Below are positions 45,360-58,026 of a stretch of 64,000 bases of DNA, one piece after another (positions within the stretch are counted from its first letter, which is position 1; each line of letters begins with the position of its first letter). Position numbers and translations under genes: made by a program. This DNA is from Bugulina stolonifera (lineage: Eukaryota > Bryozoa > Gymnolaemata > Cheilostomatida > Bugulidae). Under the pieces are notes generated by a model, which was not told the DNA's origin, searched no databases, and worked only from the letters and a program-made list of their open reading frames with translations. The stretch is from positions 2,811,001 through 2,875,000 of the forward strand of contig OW285188.1 in NCBI GenBank assembly GCA_935421135.1. The letters run 5' to 3'.

Positions 45360-47526
45360 AATATTTTGTTATGAAAAGTTTGTGATGAATACCAACAAAT
45401 AAACTGACCCGAAATACTATTAGTCTTTTATTATTTAACCAAATTCAAAAATATAACTTATTTTCTATGCAGAAGACATATATTCCAGACTTTCGCTGGA
45501 ACTGCTATAACTGTGAGCACGGCATTTCATCACTTCTTTACATGAAAAGCAAATGTTGCTCACTAGTGAATGAACCGAACATCAGATGGCTCACTGATGC
45601 AAAACTGGCATTGCCTTTCCATTAGACTGGCTGAAATGAATTTGTGCGAAACCGGTGAGAAAGTCATACCACAGTCCATGTTAAAGATTTATTACGCAGT
45701 TACCATCAAATAATTTAATAAATATAAACTTTGTACCATACTGTATTTATTTACTTGTTTTAAGTGACACATGTTGATTACACATTGGCATTGCATCCAC
45801 AATGCACATGTACAATCTTGTAGCTTATGCGGAGGTTGGAGTTGTAGCAGTTGCACAAATAGAAACCACAAGAATACACATGGTTGTGATGCGTTTACGC
45901 CCTAGAAAGCGAACGTATGCCGAGGTATTGCAAAAAGCATACTCTAAATCGGTAAAATGTACGATACTAGTTCACATGCACAATTTTTGCACTAGCTCCA
46001 CTACAAACGGAGACTTTGTCGAAAATCTAACAATAAACAAGTATAAAATCAAACCTGCCTCATTCGCTTTTTTGAGGTTGCTGTAAGTTGCGGTAAGTAC
46101 AAAAAGGTAATAGTTTACAGTGACACCTGTTTAGGACAAAATCACTGGTATCTTTTCTTTGCAGGCTAGTGAATATTAGATCCACAAACAGAACTTACGG
46201 AAAGAAAGTGGGTTTACCATGCGAATATATCAGCTTGATGAAGTATGTATATGGAAACCAACGACACTAAACAGTGTAGGTACTACTACTATGATTATGG
46301 AACCCTCAACTCAACAGACATGTCTCTGAATGCCTTAGGCGGCATACAAGACATAGCCAAGGTTGCTCTGTACTATAACTATTATTCACTATGACTTCAT
46401 GCATAGCATGATACCTCCTGGCTAATCATACAGGTTTAACTTCAATATCAGTGACACTAAATTTTATCTCGTGGATAGTCTGAGCAATAGTCAGAATAAT
46501 ATTAGTATTACAATCTGTTTTAGCTGGTCAAATTATACTGTTTCTCACTGTATATTACGAAAATTTTTACATTCTGTAGTTATAATGGTGTTGATAAATT
46601 AAGTGTCGATGTGATCAATTTAACCCGTCACCATTTGCAAAGTTTCCCAATAGTCCAATTGTTATATCAGGTGCAAAATTGCAGCCTCAAGAAAGACACT
46701 AAAATTGCAGCACTATACTAAGTAGAAAATGGATGCATTGATAAATGGGCTAATAAACATGCTAAGGGCTCAAGACTTGCAACTTCAAGAGTGAGCACTC
46801 TATCTACTATCCTGACACATACGTATATGGAGTTGTCAGTTACTACAGATAGTGTACGTAATTCTAATACATTTGAACCAATTCCTTTCACCAGTTGTCC
46901 CATTTTGTCATTTAGTTTAGTTGTTGCTAAAAGTATAAGCATAGCAGCTAAATAAAACTTATTGCATGTATTACTGATTGTGTCGTAGTTGTGTCATAAT
47001 CATTAGTGTTGTGATAATGAGCGAGGCTTGGCACACATGTTGTAGCAATCACATTTTATTAATTAGTAGTTTACATTATTTCTTACACAAACCTTATGCG
47101 TCTAGACTTGATGTCCGTTTGAGAAGTTAATGCTTTTTAATAGTCAACAGTAGTGGAGATGTGGTGCAATCCCTCCCGTTACTGACACGTATACTTTATA
47201 TACTTTTCGTCTAAGTATTATGACAGCTTGATTGCGCAATATTATTAAGTACTTACATGCAGTCATTGACCGTATTTCGTAATTAGTCTTTTCTATTGGC
47301 TGCCGTTGCTTGGTCTGAAGTGTCTTCTTTTCTGATTGACCCGTCTGCAATAATAGTAACTATAAAAAGGGCCTATTTTACTAGCTCGATATTATATCTT
47401 GGATATACTTTTTCTGAATCAAGTTATATGTAAATACTCTTGCATTTTTCTTTTACACACATTTTATTGGATATAAAATACACTCTGCTGTTCATGATAC
47501 CAAAGGATCATCTCATGCTGGAATAG
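45360..47526. other. Region without a recognised gene
   Basis: AT-rich, with chance frames only. A tRNA-like segment at about 46735-46805 (minus strand tagtagatagagtg...aagttgcaagtcttgag) resembles the one at 24925-24990. Confidence 0.4.
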
Positions 47527-47530
47527 TTAA

Positions 47531-48102
47531 AGGGGTTATGCCACGTGTTTTAAGGTAGCATTAAGATGCACTCAGCCATTTAGTGGCACAATATATTTAA
47601 GTGCCTAGATATTTACTATTCTACTACTGTAGTTATCCTACGTTTGTGACTTCCAGGCTGTATTTAGAACAACTAGGCCACAACACAATGTATAGGCATA
47701 TAGAAGAACACAATAATAGCCGCCGCATATAGTGTGGCCAGATGAAATACCGGACCTACCAATAAAGGCAGCTAGTTATCGCCAGCAAAAGGAAAGCCCA
47801 GAAAAATTCAAAAAATTGCACAAGCTATCCTACAGCTATATTAGTAAATTCTGTGAAAACATTCGTTCACAACAGCACTCTTTCTATGCAAACAGCTTGA
47901 ATTCAACAATGTGCTCTATAAGACATAAAGCACGCAGTTGCGTCTTCATATAACAAAGTTGTGTTTGGAGCAGCATTGAATAGTGCTAATGAGTTAAGCA
48001 TGGGCAGGAAGACACAACTCTGCTTATAGTAGCACAAATGCAACAAACCTAAATAAGAGAGGCTGCATTAAACATTGACATAAGCCACATGTCATAACCC
48101 CT
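47531..48102. mobile_element. Non-autonomous TIR element flanked by TTAA (piggyBac-type)
   Basis: Terminal inverted repeats aggggttatgccacgtg and cacatgtcataacccct are flanked by TTAA at 47527-47530 and 48103-48106. TTAA target duplication is the mark of piggyBac elements. It is 572 bp with no transposase. Confidence 0.7.
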
Positions 48103-48891
48103 TTAAGGTATGATCATATAACATAATAATGTACAAGGTGTTCATACAACTCTAGGGAGTTGTGTAGAGTAGCAAAGAAGGGTGACTCCTAAAATCCGGT
48201 TCCAGTGATGGTGGACGCGAAAATTTGAACCTCTTTGCCTACTTGGTACAAAATTCATTTTACTTGACCTCTAGGGTAGGCGATGCCTCATTCCATTGCA
48301 TTAAAAAATTTAATTCTGTTATGAAGGAAACCCAAATTTTACTTGATGAAAAAAATCCAATCCCTGTTTCGAAGTATACCATGCAAGCCAAGATGCCAGA
48401 GCTACGGATTATGGATGGGAAGACTAGGAGTGGTACTAATCCACAGTTCCACTTGTTGATGCCAATGTCAGCCGTGACCCTCAGCTTCTCCCCAAAGCTA
48501 ACAAAGACCAGGAGGAAACTGAAAACATATGTGAAACCTGCAACAAAACCATGTGCTATGTTAAACACCCCAAGGGCCCACCCCAAAAGTTTACAGTACC
48601 ATGGATTAGCTATGACCTCTACCAACTTTGGTTATTATTATTATTATTATTGAGTTTATTGCTTATCAATAACAATAGATTATAGTAAAAGCGTATGCAT
48701 GAAACGCATGTATAAGATTGCACAAAAGGGAAGCCAGATAGTCCGAGACTAGAGTCGAGGCAATCCCTGCTCAAGTGTACCGGTGCCGTTTTCATGGTGT
48801 TTGCCAGAACATCCAAAACGCTGAAATAACTGCTCTTGAAAAGTTGGATAAGAAGAATGTGACATAGTTTTGCAACACTTGTGCCACTCAG

Positions 48892-49311
48892 GTGAACATG
48901 TCACTAAGTGGAGATGAGGACAGTCAGCTGGCCTCCCTAGCTATCTCCACCGAAGTGAACTGGAGACTGAAGCAGATTGAAACCATGGTGAGTAAGCTCA
49001 TTTCAGCTGGCGACTCATTCAGTACAGGTCTGGCTGATCGGATGGAAAGGCTGGAGAAAGCGAATGATGCATTTGCTAAGAGATACGCCGAGGGGGTTAA
49101 GAAAATGATGGAGCTTCATACAAGTGCTACAGATATGCTCGCAAAAACTTTTGAACAACAACAGGTGGAAACCAGAAAAAGGAATGCTGTTCTGTATGGG
49201 ATACCTGAAGTAGAATGTAAAACTGCCATCGACCAAATCACTAAACTCATGAAGAAAGCTTTTTCATGGCCACCCAAGGACAAGGCTCCAAACACAGGGA
49301 CCCAGAGATAG
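48892..49311 (+). pseudogene. LINE ORF1 segment with coiled coil
   Basis: A 139-codon open stretch. The first 90 residues have heptad-like Leu/Ile spacing (RLKQIETMVSKLI..., ADRMERLEKANDAF), then a conserved RNA-binding start (RKRNAVLYGIPE). The family's usual basic C-terminus is lost after a frame break near 49310. Confidence 0.7.
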
Positions 49312-51496
49312 CAGTAAACCAAGACCTATTAAACTTGAGTTTATGGATGAACACAACAAATGGGAGTTTTTGAAGAGCCAACTCCAACCTGCGCCCTGAC
49401 CATGCAATCTAGAAACTTGATGAATAAAAGAAAACAAGAGACCTGCAGTATGCCCTCAGGCAAAAGGTCAAACAAATCAAGCAGCAAACCCAGGTGGTAA
49501 CATAGAGTACAGAATCTGAAATTGCAATATACAAACAAAGTCACATGATACGGGGAATTGAAGAACCTGAACACAGCGTCACAAGGACACAACAGGCGAA
49601 CCTCCGGCACTGTATAAACTTATTCCCAGCGAACACAAGGTCTCTCAAAGGCGAAAGAGAAGAACTCTGTTGAATGTAGCTCTTTTGAAGTCGCATGCCT
49701 AACCGAAGCTCATCATGACAACACCATCCCAAACCACCAAATCTCTGAGTTTACTGGGAAAACAAATTACAGAGAAAACAGGAATATTTACAGGGGTGGA
49801 GTCCTGACTGCAGTTAATACCAATATCAATATAAAATTAATAACATTTAATAACCAAGTTGACTCTGAGCTACTCTTTGTGAGGATTGAAAACACAGTAC
49901 TAGTAGGTTGTTACTACCGCCCACCAACAGACAAAGACTTCTCAACACTCAGAAGCACATTAGAGTCACTCACTAATCAGTATCCGAGAGATCATATATT
50001 GCTTCCCGGTGATGTGAATCTCCCTGAAATTGACTGGTGCAAGTACCAAGTGAAGCCAACCACACAAGAGAAGCACCTACATCAAGACTTCCTACATACG
50101 ATAGAACATAGCTCATATGTCAGTGGGATGTCATCATTCCTGAAATGAGTGACCACTTCGTAGTGACCACATTTATTCAGCTCAAGCTGACTACTAGAGG
50201 AGAAAGGTGCACTGTAAAACTATACAGTAAAACCAACCTTGATCCAGTCGAGGAAGAGATCAAGAAAACAAAGCACAAGATAGTGGGAATGACCAAACTA
50301 ATCTATCAGTGACCATGTTCTAAGAAAGGAAATTCGAGGTCGTTTAGATTCTGAGCCACCTTGATTCAACCGTGAATACAACAAATTTATGCCAAAGCAG
50401 CACCTGATATACAACGCTTATAAGAAAACTGGTGGCCCGTAACTTCAGAAGCACGGAAGACTCCGCAGAGATACAAAGAAGACTATGAAAAGTACAAAAA
50501 GTATGTTGAAAACAAAATCTGCAAACCGCTGAAAGAAGGAAACAGTAGTATGTGCAGTTCTTCTGAACCATTATTTTCAAAGCCAGTTCAGCACTAAGAA
50601 TCAATTAACCCAGGGAGAATTAGTAACACATGATGAGGATGCAATACTCAAGGTTGAACCAGCAGATGTGATAAAGATGATTTGAAGCCTCAAAACAGGT
50701 AAAGCACCAGGCCCGGATGGACTGAAAAAGAATGACCTCAGATTGACATCGAACAGGTAGCAACCTGCCTTTCACACATCTATGATACTTCTCTCAAACA
50801 AGGTAAACTACTGGCTGTTTGGAAAGTACCTTAATATGTCACCACCATCTAAAAATCTGGACCTTGTAAGTAATTACAGGCCTATATCACTCACTAGCAT
50901 ACCTTGTAAAATGCTTGAACACATAGTGCTGAGCAATTTACTGACAATGGTAGTTAGTAAGCTTAACAACCGACAACATGGATTCCGCAAAGGACTTTTA
51001 TATAATGAAAGCATCAGACAATAGCATTGCAGTTCACGCAGCAGTGCTAGATTTTACTAAGGCATTTGACAAGGTGCCACATTTCCTCTTGATTGAGAAG
51101 TTGAAGACCATAGCTAATGTTGATGATTACCTGATACAATGGATGTGTCTTTCTCATGAACAGATTACAGTGTGTGATTATAGATGGGGAAAGGTCAGAA
51201 TCACTCTCTGTGACTTCAGGTGTTCCTCAGGGATCTGCTCCTGGACCTGTGTTGTTTTTAGTGTTCATAAATGACCTTCCTGACTGTCGATTACCAGGTG
51301 TCCTGTTTGCTGGCGAAACCCTGGTCTACCAAACTATAAGTATCCAACTTGACACCAGCAGGCTTTAATACAACCTCAACTCTCTAGGAAAATGGGCAAA
51401 AAAGTGGGAGATAGGCTTCAACATCACTAAGAGTAAAATCATTGCCTTCAACGCAAAGGAAGCTGTGCCCTATGACACACTAGATAGAGCTGTACT

Positions 51497-53658
51497 CAGT
51501 GTTCAAAGTGCGGTTATACGGGAGTATATGGCGTGTACCCACCCCAATTTTGGTGGGTACATAGGACTTGAATATGAGTTCCACTTTCTATAGTATTTTC
51601 CAGTTTTTCCGAACGCGTTTGCAGAGCAATGAAAACTTGTTGATAAGGCCAATGACCAAACAGTTGAATTTATAAAGTTTTTTAACACTAAACCTAAATC
51701 TCAAAAGTAAATTGTTGTAGTTTATTGGAATATGAAGTTTGATTGAGGGATAAATATCGGAGATAGTAGTATTTATCTTACTTTGCTGGTAATAGTGGTT
51801 TTGTTTAGTTACCTTAAAATATAAAATAAATATAAATAATCGAATATTTAATGTAAATAATATCGCAATTGTACTGTTTTATATAAATTAGTTTAATATG
51901 ACATTGAAATTTTTATTCTAGAATAGGTAGGAATACTATTTGTTTTTGCACATAGTATTGAATTTCAACAGCTATAGGTGTTGCTCTACTATTGCAAACT
52001 ACTTCCAAGTTTAGTAAGTGAGGCAAAGAGTGAGGTTATGACAAATTCACAGAGAGCTAAGAAGAATCCTGTCATTGTTTAGTCTAAATGGTGCTAGTAG
52101 AAACTATGTATTTGGATTGAGCCTGGTTTAACTGGTTGACTACAATTAAAGTGATCGTTTTTTGTATTCTCTATTTTTGTTGTATTGAGGTGATTCATTG
52201 CTTTCAGAAGTCCAAAAAAGACCGCAGGTAATGAATTTGCATGCTGCCTATTAGTGTACTTGCATGCTGCCTATTAGTGTACTTGCATGCTGCCTATTAG
52301 TGTACTTGCATGCTGCCTATTAACCTACATGCATGATAGTTTGTCGAGTATTTTAGGTAGTTGAATAGTCTATTTTAAGCAATACTACATATATTTTTCA
52401 TGATCAGATGGTTCTTGGGAAAAGTATAAGGCCATTTTTGACTCAGATTTTTTAGTTTACATTGAGTTTACTGCCAGTATGATTTGATATTTCTTGTTAA
52501 GGTTATATTCGGCCATGCAGAAATATTATCCTAATTTATATTTTTCTTATCTGCTGCCCGCTGGTGAGGCGAGTTTTTACTGGTGTTGCCAATTTCTAAA
52601 ACATTTAACATTTTTAGAAGATGTTGTCACAAGTGGTGAGGATGCTTGTAATAGTGTTTAGTGATCCAAAGGAAGCTGGTGAGGAATTTAATTTTGCAGA
52701 AATATTATCCTAATTTATATTTTTCTTATCTGCTGCCCGCTGGTGAAGAAGCTGTCTTTTTCTAACATTGCTGTACTGGTGTTGTGGCAGTCTTCTGTTC
52801 ACTTTTCTAGGCGATTATGCACTGTAGAGACCACTGGTTCAAACACCAGTCAGGGCCTGTTGTTTTCATGAATTTGATGCAAGACTCTGACAGCTCCCAC
52901 AGATAAACTCCTTAAATTAACAAAACTATAATATATATTAGAGCAAAGCCGGTGAGTATATATAATAAATAAATTGGTGAAACTCCCTTTCACAGGTATG
53001 TATGTTTTACCTTTTCCTTATAGCTGTTGTTCAAATAATATTACTGGTGCTATATACCAAAGTCTACACGTAGGGTGTGACAAGGGAAATAAATGCATTT
53101 TATTGTATAATACTTTTGTTCATTATAATTATGTTGATAAGCTTCAACTCCTCTAATGCTGATGTCAATGTCATAGCTGTTTTGTTGAATTAATATAGTT
53201 TCCATACTGTTAAAGTTACATGTTGTGTGTGTTTATTTACTTTTGACAAAATATGCTGTAAAATGTTGTAGTTCAGCATTTTATAATACATAAAGAAGTT
53301 GTTTTCTCTTTGACTACATGTATTGTTATTACAGTGAAAGAAAGATAAAGTGGAGTTGTCATGTTTTAAATAGATCTATTCATTCTTACAAAATTGAAGG
53401 GCACAAAACACACTCAGTAGTTTACATGGTCTACATGGCTACTGTGTACTCTGTGTAATGAGGTTACCAACCATGGGTAATTATTAGCTATCAACCATAC
53501 TTGGAAATTGTCCTCCCTTGTTTCGTCTTGCTGAAATGGGAGAACAACTTTTAATTATGATCTACAGCTTCTGAGTGACCAATGCACCCTTTAGGAAAGG
53601 CCCTAAAAGTGCATGTAGGTACCGTGTACCCACCTCATTTGTTCCACTTCGAACATTG
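51497..53658. mobile_element. hAT-type non-autonomous element (2,162 bp) inside the LINE ORF2, with perfect 8-bp TSD
   Basis: Left end cagtgttcaaagtg, right end cacttcgaacattg (inverted, 12 of 14). The 8-bp duplication gctgtact lies at 51489-51496 and 53659-53666, and the LINE reading frame resumes directly after it. Same family as 24486-25077. No transposase. Inside are a 23-bp repeat (acttgcatgctgcctattag plus tgt, 4 copies at about 52240-52325), a duplicated segment of about 48 bp (cagaaatattatcctaattt... at 52517 and 52697), and a SINE-like piece at 52795-52880. Confidence 0.88.
52795..52880 (+). mobile_element. tRNA-derived SINE fragment, family B-like
   Basis: ctaggcgattatgcactgta precedes the box B-like tggttcaaacaccagtcagg and gttttcatgaattt, matching the tail region of the 12595 and 26978 copies. 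Confidence 0.5.
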
Positions 53659-54190
53659 GCTGTACTGGAACACACTAAAAATACTCTATACTTGGGCCTA
53701 ATACTCCAAGATAACTTAAGACTCGATGACCATATCCAAAATAAAATACAAAAAGCCAAAAGACAGTTTGTGATGGTACGGAGGGCCCTTTACTGGGTAC
53801 CTGAGAGTGCAAAACTCACAGCGTTTAAGTCTCTATGTCTGCCTCACCTAAAATATGGAGCTGTTGCCTGGGACCCCTCGGCAAAATGAGACATTGAAAC
53901 ACTGGAAAATGTTCAGGACTAGGCCACGAGATTTATTACAAATCTGAAGGGCAGACAGCAGTTGAATAATGCAAAACAAAAATTTGGACTTCTACCACTC
54001 CAAGAGAGACGCAAAAACCAAAGGGCGAACCTGCTGATGAACATCCTGTGTAGAGTTACAGCGACTAATCAGAGATTGTTTTGTGACGTGATCAGGACTC
54101 AGATCATTGGTCTGTTTAATAAGTTTATTTCCTTGATAATAAGTCCTGACCGTAAAAACTACAATGGTATAAAATGCATACAATAACAAT

Positions 54191-55542
54191 TATAATACAA
54201 TGGTAGTGGGAGGCTACATGAATATAACAACATTATAAAAGCAGTGTGTGTATAATATTATAAATTGACAAGTTGAGTTGGCAATCACAAGAACAATAGT
54301 AAAAGAAATATTAATTATCTATTGCTTGACAATTAACAGTATGGAATCTATTTAACATTATTATTAAAAATAGTATATTTACCTCTTTCTCTCTCTAATC
54401 GGCTGAACTATGATATTGTTGACTATTGCTACACGTGTTTAGGTAGCTTGATACTATTTACTACACTTAATAACTCTGAAAACTGTAATTGCTACACTTA
54501 GTAGCTTACAACAAATAACTATGAATTCTAGTCATAGACTAGAATTGTTGAATACTTTTTAGCAGCATGGTTTCTATACAAATTGAAAATACAACATTAG
54601 AGAGGATCTTATATACTCCTTCATTTGGTAGACAATCATGTTTCCCAATAAGGATGAATCTTTTTGGTACCAGGATCTGATGGGGCAGGAAGTGTAAACA
54701 ACCTGTGATGTCGCAGTGTCCCATGAAGACATTCCCAACAACAGTGTGATTAGTTATTCTGATAATTAATTAATTAGGTGTTTTTAGTGACTTGAGCAAT
54801 AGGATGAATAACTGTATCTTGCTGCTATTCTTGTGAATCTACATCCTGTCACATGAAGACTCGCACCGAGCACCATATATGATGAACTTGTCCAGCAACA
54901 TTGCAACAACAGTCAGATGCAGAAGAGAGCCCAGACCTGGGGCATACCAAGATCCAGCAGAACCAACTCCAACCAGCACCATAACAGCTTTCTACCGAGA
55001 AAGGTTTGAGATTTAAAGATAGAACAATCCTGCTGATACTTTAAGCAATCACCTAATGACAGGTAGCACTGACCTGTACAGCACAACTTCTAATAATTCC
55101 TAAACTAATAAATGAAATACTGTCCCAACTCATGTTGTCCACTGTTCCATATGAGGCACATCTCTTCCATCCCCTAGATGATCTAGCATGACAATGAACT
55201 CCACATAAGTTCATGTAAGTTCGCAAATCAACCAATGCTACACAAACATGACAATAATAATAATATTATTATTATTTATTTATATTGTTATAGTTATCAT
55301 TATATAATATATAAAACAAAAATAACATGATTAAAAATAATTCAAATTTTAATTTAATAGCAATTATTTTATAATCAAAGTATGAGTACCATGATTGTAT
55401 TGTTATTGCATTGCTGGCGATAAATTATGTAAAATATTAACTAAATAAAATAACCGGCTACATAACTAAAAGGAGGTACGCTTCTATCAAGTAGTGAGAA
55501 GTCTGTTTAGAGAAGTCTTTTTAGAAGTCTATGTAACTACAT
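54191..55542. other. Region without a recognised gene
   Basis: AT-rich. Only chance frames. Confidence 0.4.
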
Positions 55543-56227
55543 GTAGTAAGCAGAGATGCCAGACTCGAGTTAAAGACTCTCAATCGAGTTAATTCAAGCA
55601 AAATTTTATGGCTTATTAGAAAGACTCGTGACTTAAATATCAGAGCTGGGTCCAAGTCATAGATTTGACTTGACTTGCCAAGTCAAGTCACAAGTCAACT
55701 TGACTTGGACTTGCCAACTTGCTGACTTGACTTTGACTTGTGCATCAATGTGACTTGACTTGGACACATGAATGACTTGTGATTTTGACTTGGATTCTGC
55801 CAAGTCAATCTGGCAAATAAAAATTGTGTACAGTGTTTAGCCAACATGGAAAAAAAGGACTCGATTGCCTACCTATTTATCATTTTTACTAGAACAGTGC
55901 TACTAGCAGCACTCGGAGTATTTCAAGGTTAGCTATGAGCATACACAACTCAGACAATATCTAGGCTGTGTGTACGTGAGACCACACAGTGCATAGTCAC
56001 AAGTACACACAGCGCAAGTAGTGTAAGCGTAGCATTGGTGTGGTGTAAGTAGTGAAATACAATGTACAGTGCAATAATTACTAGAGTTGAATTGCAGGAC
56101 TGGCCAGAGGACACTCTGCGCTGTACCATGTGCTGTTTATATTTTATGTAACACTGTATATTACCATTACAATATATAATACTATATGACCAGTCTCGAC
56201 CGTAGTGCCAATAATACTACTTATATA

Positions 56228-57209
56228 CGAGGTGCGTTCAAAAAGTAGATGGAAATTTTAAATTATCGTCATTTTATTTGGGTTAAAAGTGACTGAGCTT
56301 CACATAAATTTCACATACTTAACTATTAATGTGCATCACCCTCAAAATAATCTCCATTAGAGTCTATCCATCTCTGCCACCTCTCCTGCCCCTTTTCCAT
56401 ACAGTGCCCAAAATCATCCGGTTTTAGACTCTTAAGAACTCGATCGGCGTTAGCTTGAATGGCCGCAATGCCTTCGAAACACTTTCCTTTCAGCGTAAAC
56501 TTGGTCTTGGGAAACAAATAAAAGTCATTGGGAGCTAAATCTGGCGAGTAGGGAGGGTGGTCAACAGAAAAGACACCGTTCTTTGGCAGCCACTCCTTGG
56601 TCCTGAGGGCTTTGTGTGGTCGTCAGTTAACAGCCGCGGGACAAACTTTGCTGTCACACATCTCATCCCCAGGTCTTCAGTGAGAATAGTGTAAACTGAT
56701 CCAATAGACAAACCACACTCTTCAGAAAGTTCTCTGCATGTTAGTCTCCTGTCTCCATAGATTTTAACGCGAATAAGAGCAATGTTCTCTGCATTCCTGC
56801 TTGATGTTGTTCGGCCAGACCTTTGCTCATCTTTGACACTGGTGTGTCCATCTTCAAATTTTTTTATCCAGTTGTAGATACTACTTTTACACATCACAGA
56901 CTCACCAAATGCTTGGTGTAAACTTTCAATAATGTCAGACTTTTTCTTCCCCGTTTTTACTAGGAATCTTATTACACATCTCTGCTCTTCCACTAATGAA
57001 ATTTCAGCCATCCTTAGAAAATTAGGAAATGGCAGTGAAGGTCACTTTGCATTACGGGATATAACCTGAGAACCATGATTTGCAAAAGAAAAATTTTTTG
57101 CAAAATATCTCCTGAGACATAGAAGAAACAACTGCCAAAAAAAGAAAATCATACCTATTATTGGAAAGAAATTGTAACAACTTTCCACCTACTTTTTGAA
57201 CGCACCTCG
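56228..57209 (-). mobile_element. mariner element with intact TIRs and TA target duplication
   Basis: Ends cgaggtgcgttcaaaaagta are identical over at least 20 bp on both sides and extend to about 27 bp with one mismatch. TA lies at 56226-56227 and 57210-57211. It is 982 bp and encodes a deleted transposase on the minus strand. Confidence 0.93.
56326..57011 (-). pseudogene. mariner transposase with internal deletion and frameshift
   Basis: The start is ATG 57011 (MAEISLVEEQRCVIRFLVK). The N-terminal half has the paired helix-turn-helix region (KSSIYNWIKKFEDG; CGLSIGSVYTILTEDLGMRC) to LLTDDHTK. Roughly the next 130 residues, which should carry the first two catalytic Asp, are gone. The sequence resumes in another frame with HPPYSPDLAPNDFYLFPK (about 56515-56570), then ORF 56326-56517 with FTLKGKCFEGIAAIQANADR and WIDSNGDYFEGD. 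It resembles SETMAR/GVQW3-type mariners. Not functional. Confidence 0.88.
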
Positions 57210-58026
57210 TAGACTAGTTCTTTACCATGATTGCATAACATACATGTACATGCCCTGCTACACCTTGGCATAGGTTTTTCATGGATTGGAATGCCTACTA
57301 AAAGAAAAAAGTGATGTTCTGAAAAATGTAAAATTTTTTGAAGTTGTCTTCCACTTGACTTGCATTTCGACTTGACTTGACTTTGACTTGACTTGTGACT
57401 TGCATGACGGCTGACTTGAGGCAGCACTGACTTGACTTGGACTTGACTCCAAAATTTAGAAATGACATGACTTGTTGACTTGCAAGTCGACTTGGACCCA
57501 ACTCTGTTAAATATACAGCTGTCAAAAACTTGTAACTTGAATTGTAATTCAATTATGGCTATGATCAAAGACTCTCAACTCACATCATTATATTGAAATA
57601 TTTAATAACCCGAGTTTTCATTGGGCAGCTGTGAATTGTATTGAATAGAAACAACCACAGTTACAACCACCAACCACAACCACAATTAATAACACATTTT
57701 ACATTAAAACTGTGACATTTTGCTTTGAAATTTGAACTTCTAACACTATTTCCTAACAAAATTTCACCATAAGCTAAATAATAAACCAATAACTCTATAA
57801 AAAGACTCCAGTTAAACAAGCAAAGAATTGAAACTTGCTTGTAGTTAACTTGGATAACTTGACAAAAACTTGAGTTTCTGGGGACATGTAAATATTTAAC
57901 TCGTAACTTGAAAGTTTTGATCTGTCACTGAAAGAATTGACTTGTAACTTGAAGAGTCACAACTAAGAGTTGGCCATGGAAACTTGAGTTTAAAAAATAA
58001 AACTTGCACACATCTCGGCTAGTAAG

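Larger units (their letters stand above)
48360..54190 (+). mobile_element. APE-type LINE with PHD/coiled-coil ORF1, disrupted by a hAT-type insertion
   Basis: The ORF1 part has Cys-rich PHD-like pieces (CETCNKTMCY at about 48523; KCTGAV at about 48775) and a coiled-coil plus RRM-like segment NAVLYGIPEVECK in 48892-49311. ORF2 pieces are an APE endonuclease (VLVGCYYRPPTDKD at 49897; LLPGDVNLPEIDWCKY at 50000), RT SNYRPISLTSIPCKMLEHIV (50869), FTKAFDKVPHFLL (51055), SGVPQGSAPGPVLFLVFIND (51217), then a site reading FAGE where (Y/F)ADD is expected. The RT C-terminal part resumes at 53667 after the insertion and runs to about 54185. Multiple stops and frameshifts make it dead. Confidence 0.82.
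55641..57506. mobile_element. Middle hAT-type element with perfect 8-bp TSD
   Basis: Ends cagagctgggtccaagtc and gacttggacccaactctg are 17 of 18 inverted. The duplication ttaaatat is at 55633-55640 and 57507-57514. The subterminal regions are filled with short cttgacttg/caagtcaag repeats, typical of transposase-binding sites in hAT elements. After removing the nested mariner it is about 0.88 kb and non-coding. Confidence 0.9.
55551..58018. mobile_element. Outer hAT-type element hosting two nested transposons
   Basis: Left end cagagatg, right end catctcgg (7 of 8 inverted). Flanking 8-mers gtagtaag (55543-55550) and ctagtaag (58019-58026) match at 7 of 8. Its interior has repeated aacttgagtt/aacttgaa motifs near both ends (ctcgagttaaagactc; aacttgagtttaaaaaat). 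No transposase. Confidence 0.65.

Noticed and set aside
45802..46086. 94-codon ORF
   Set aside because: No recognisable family and no supporting splice or composition signal.
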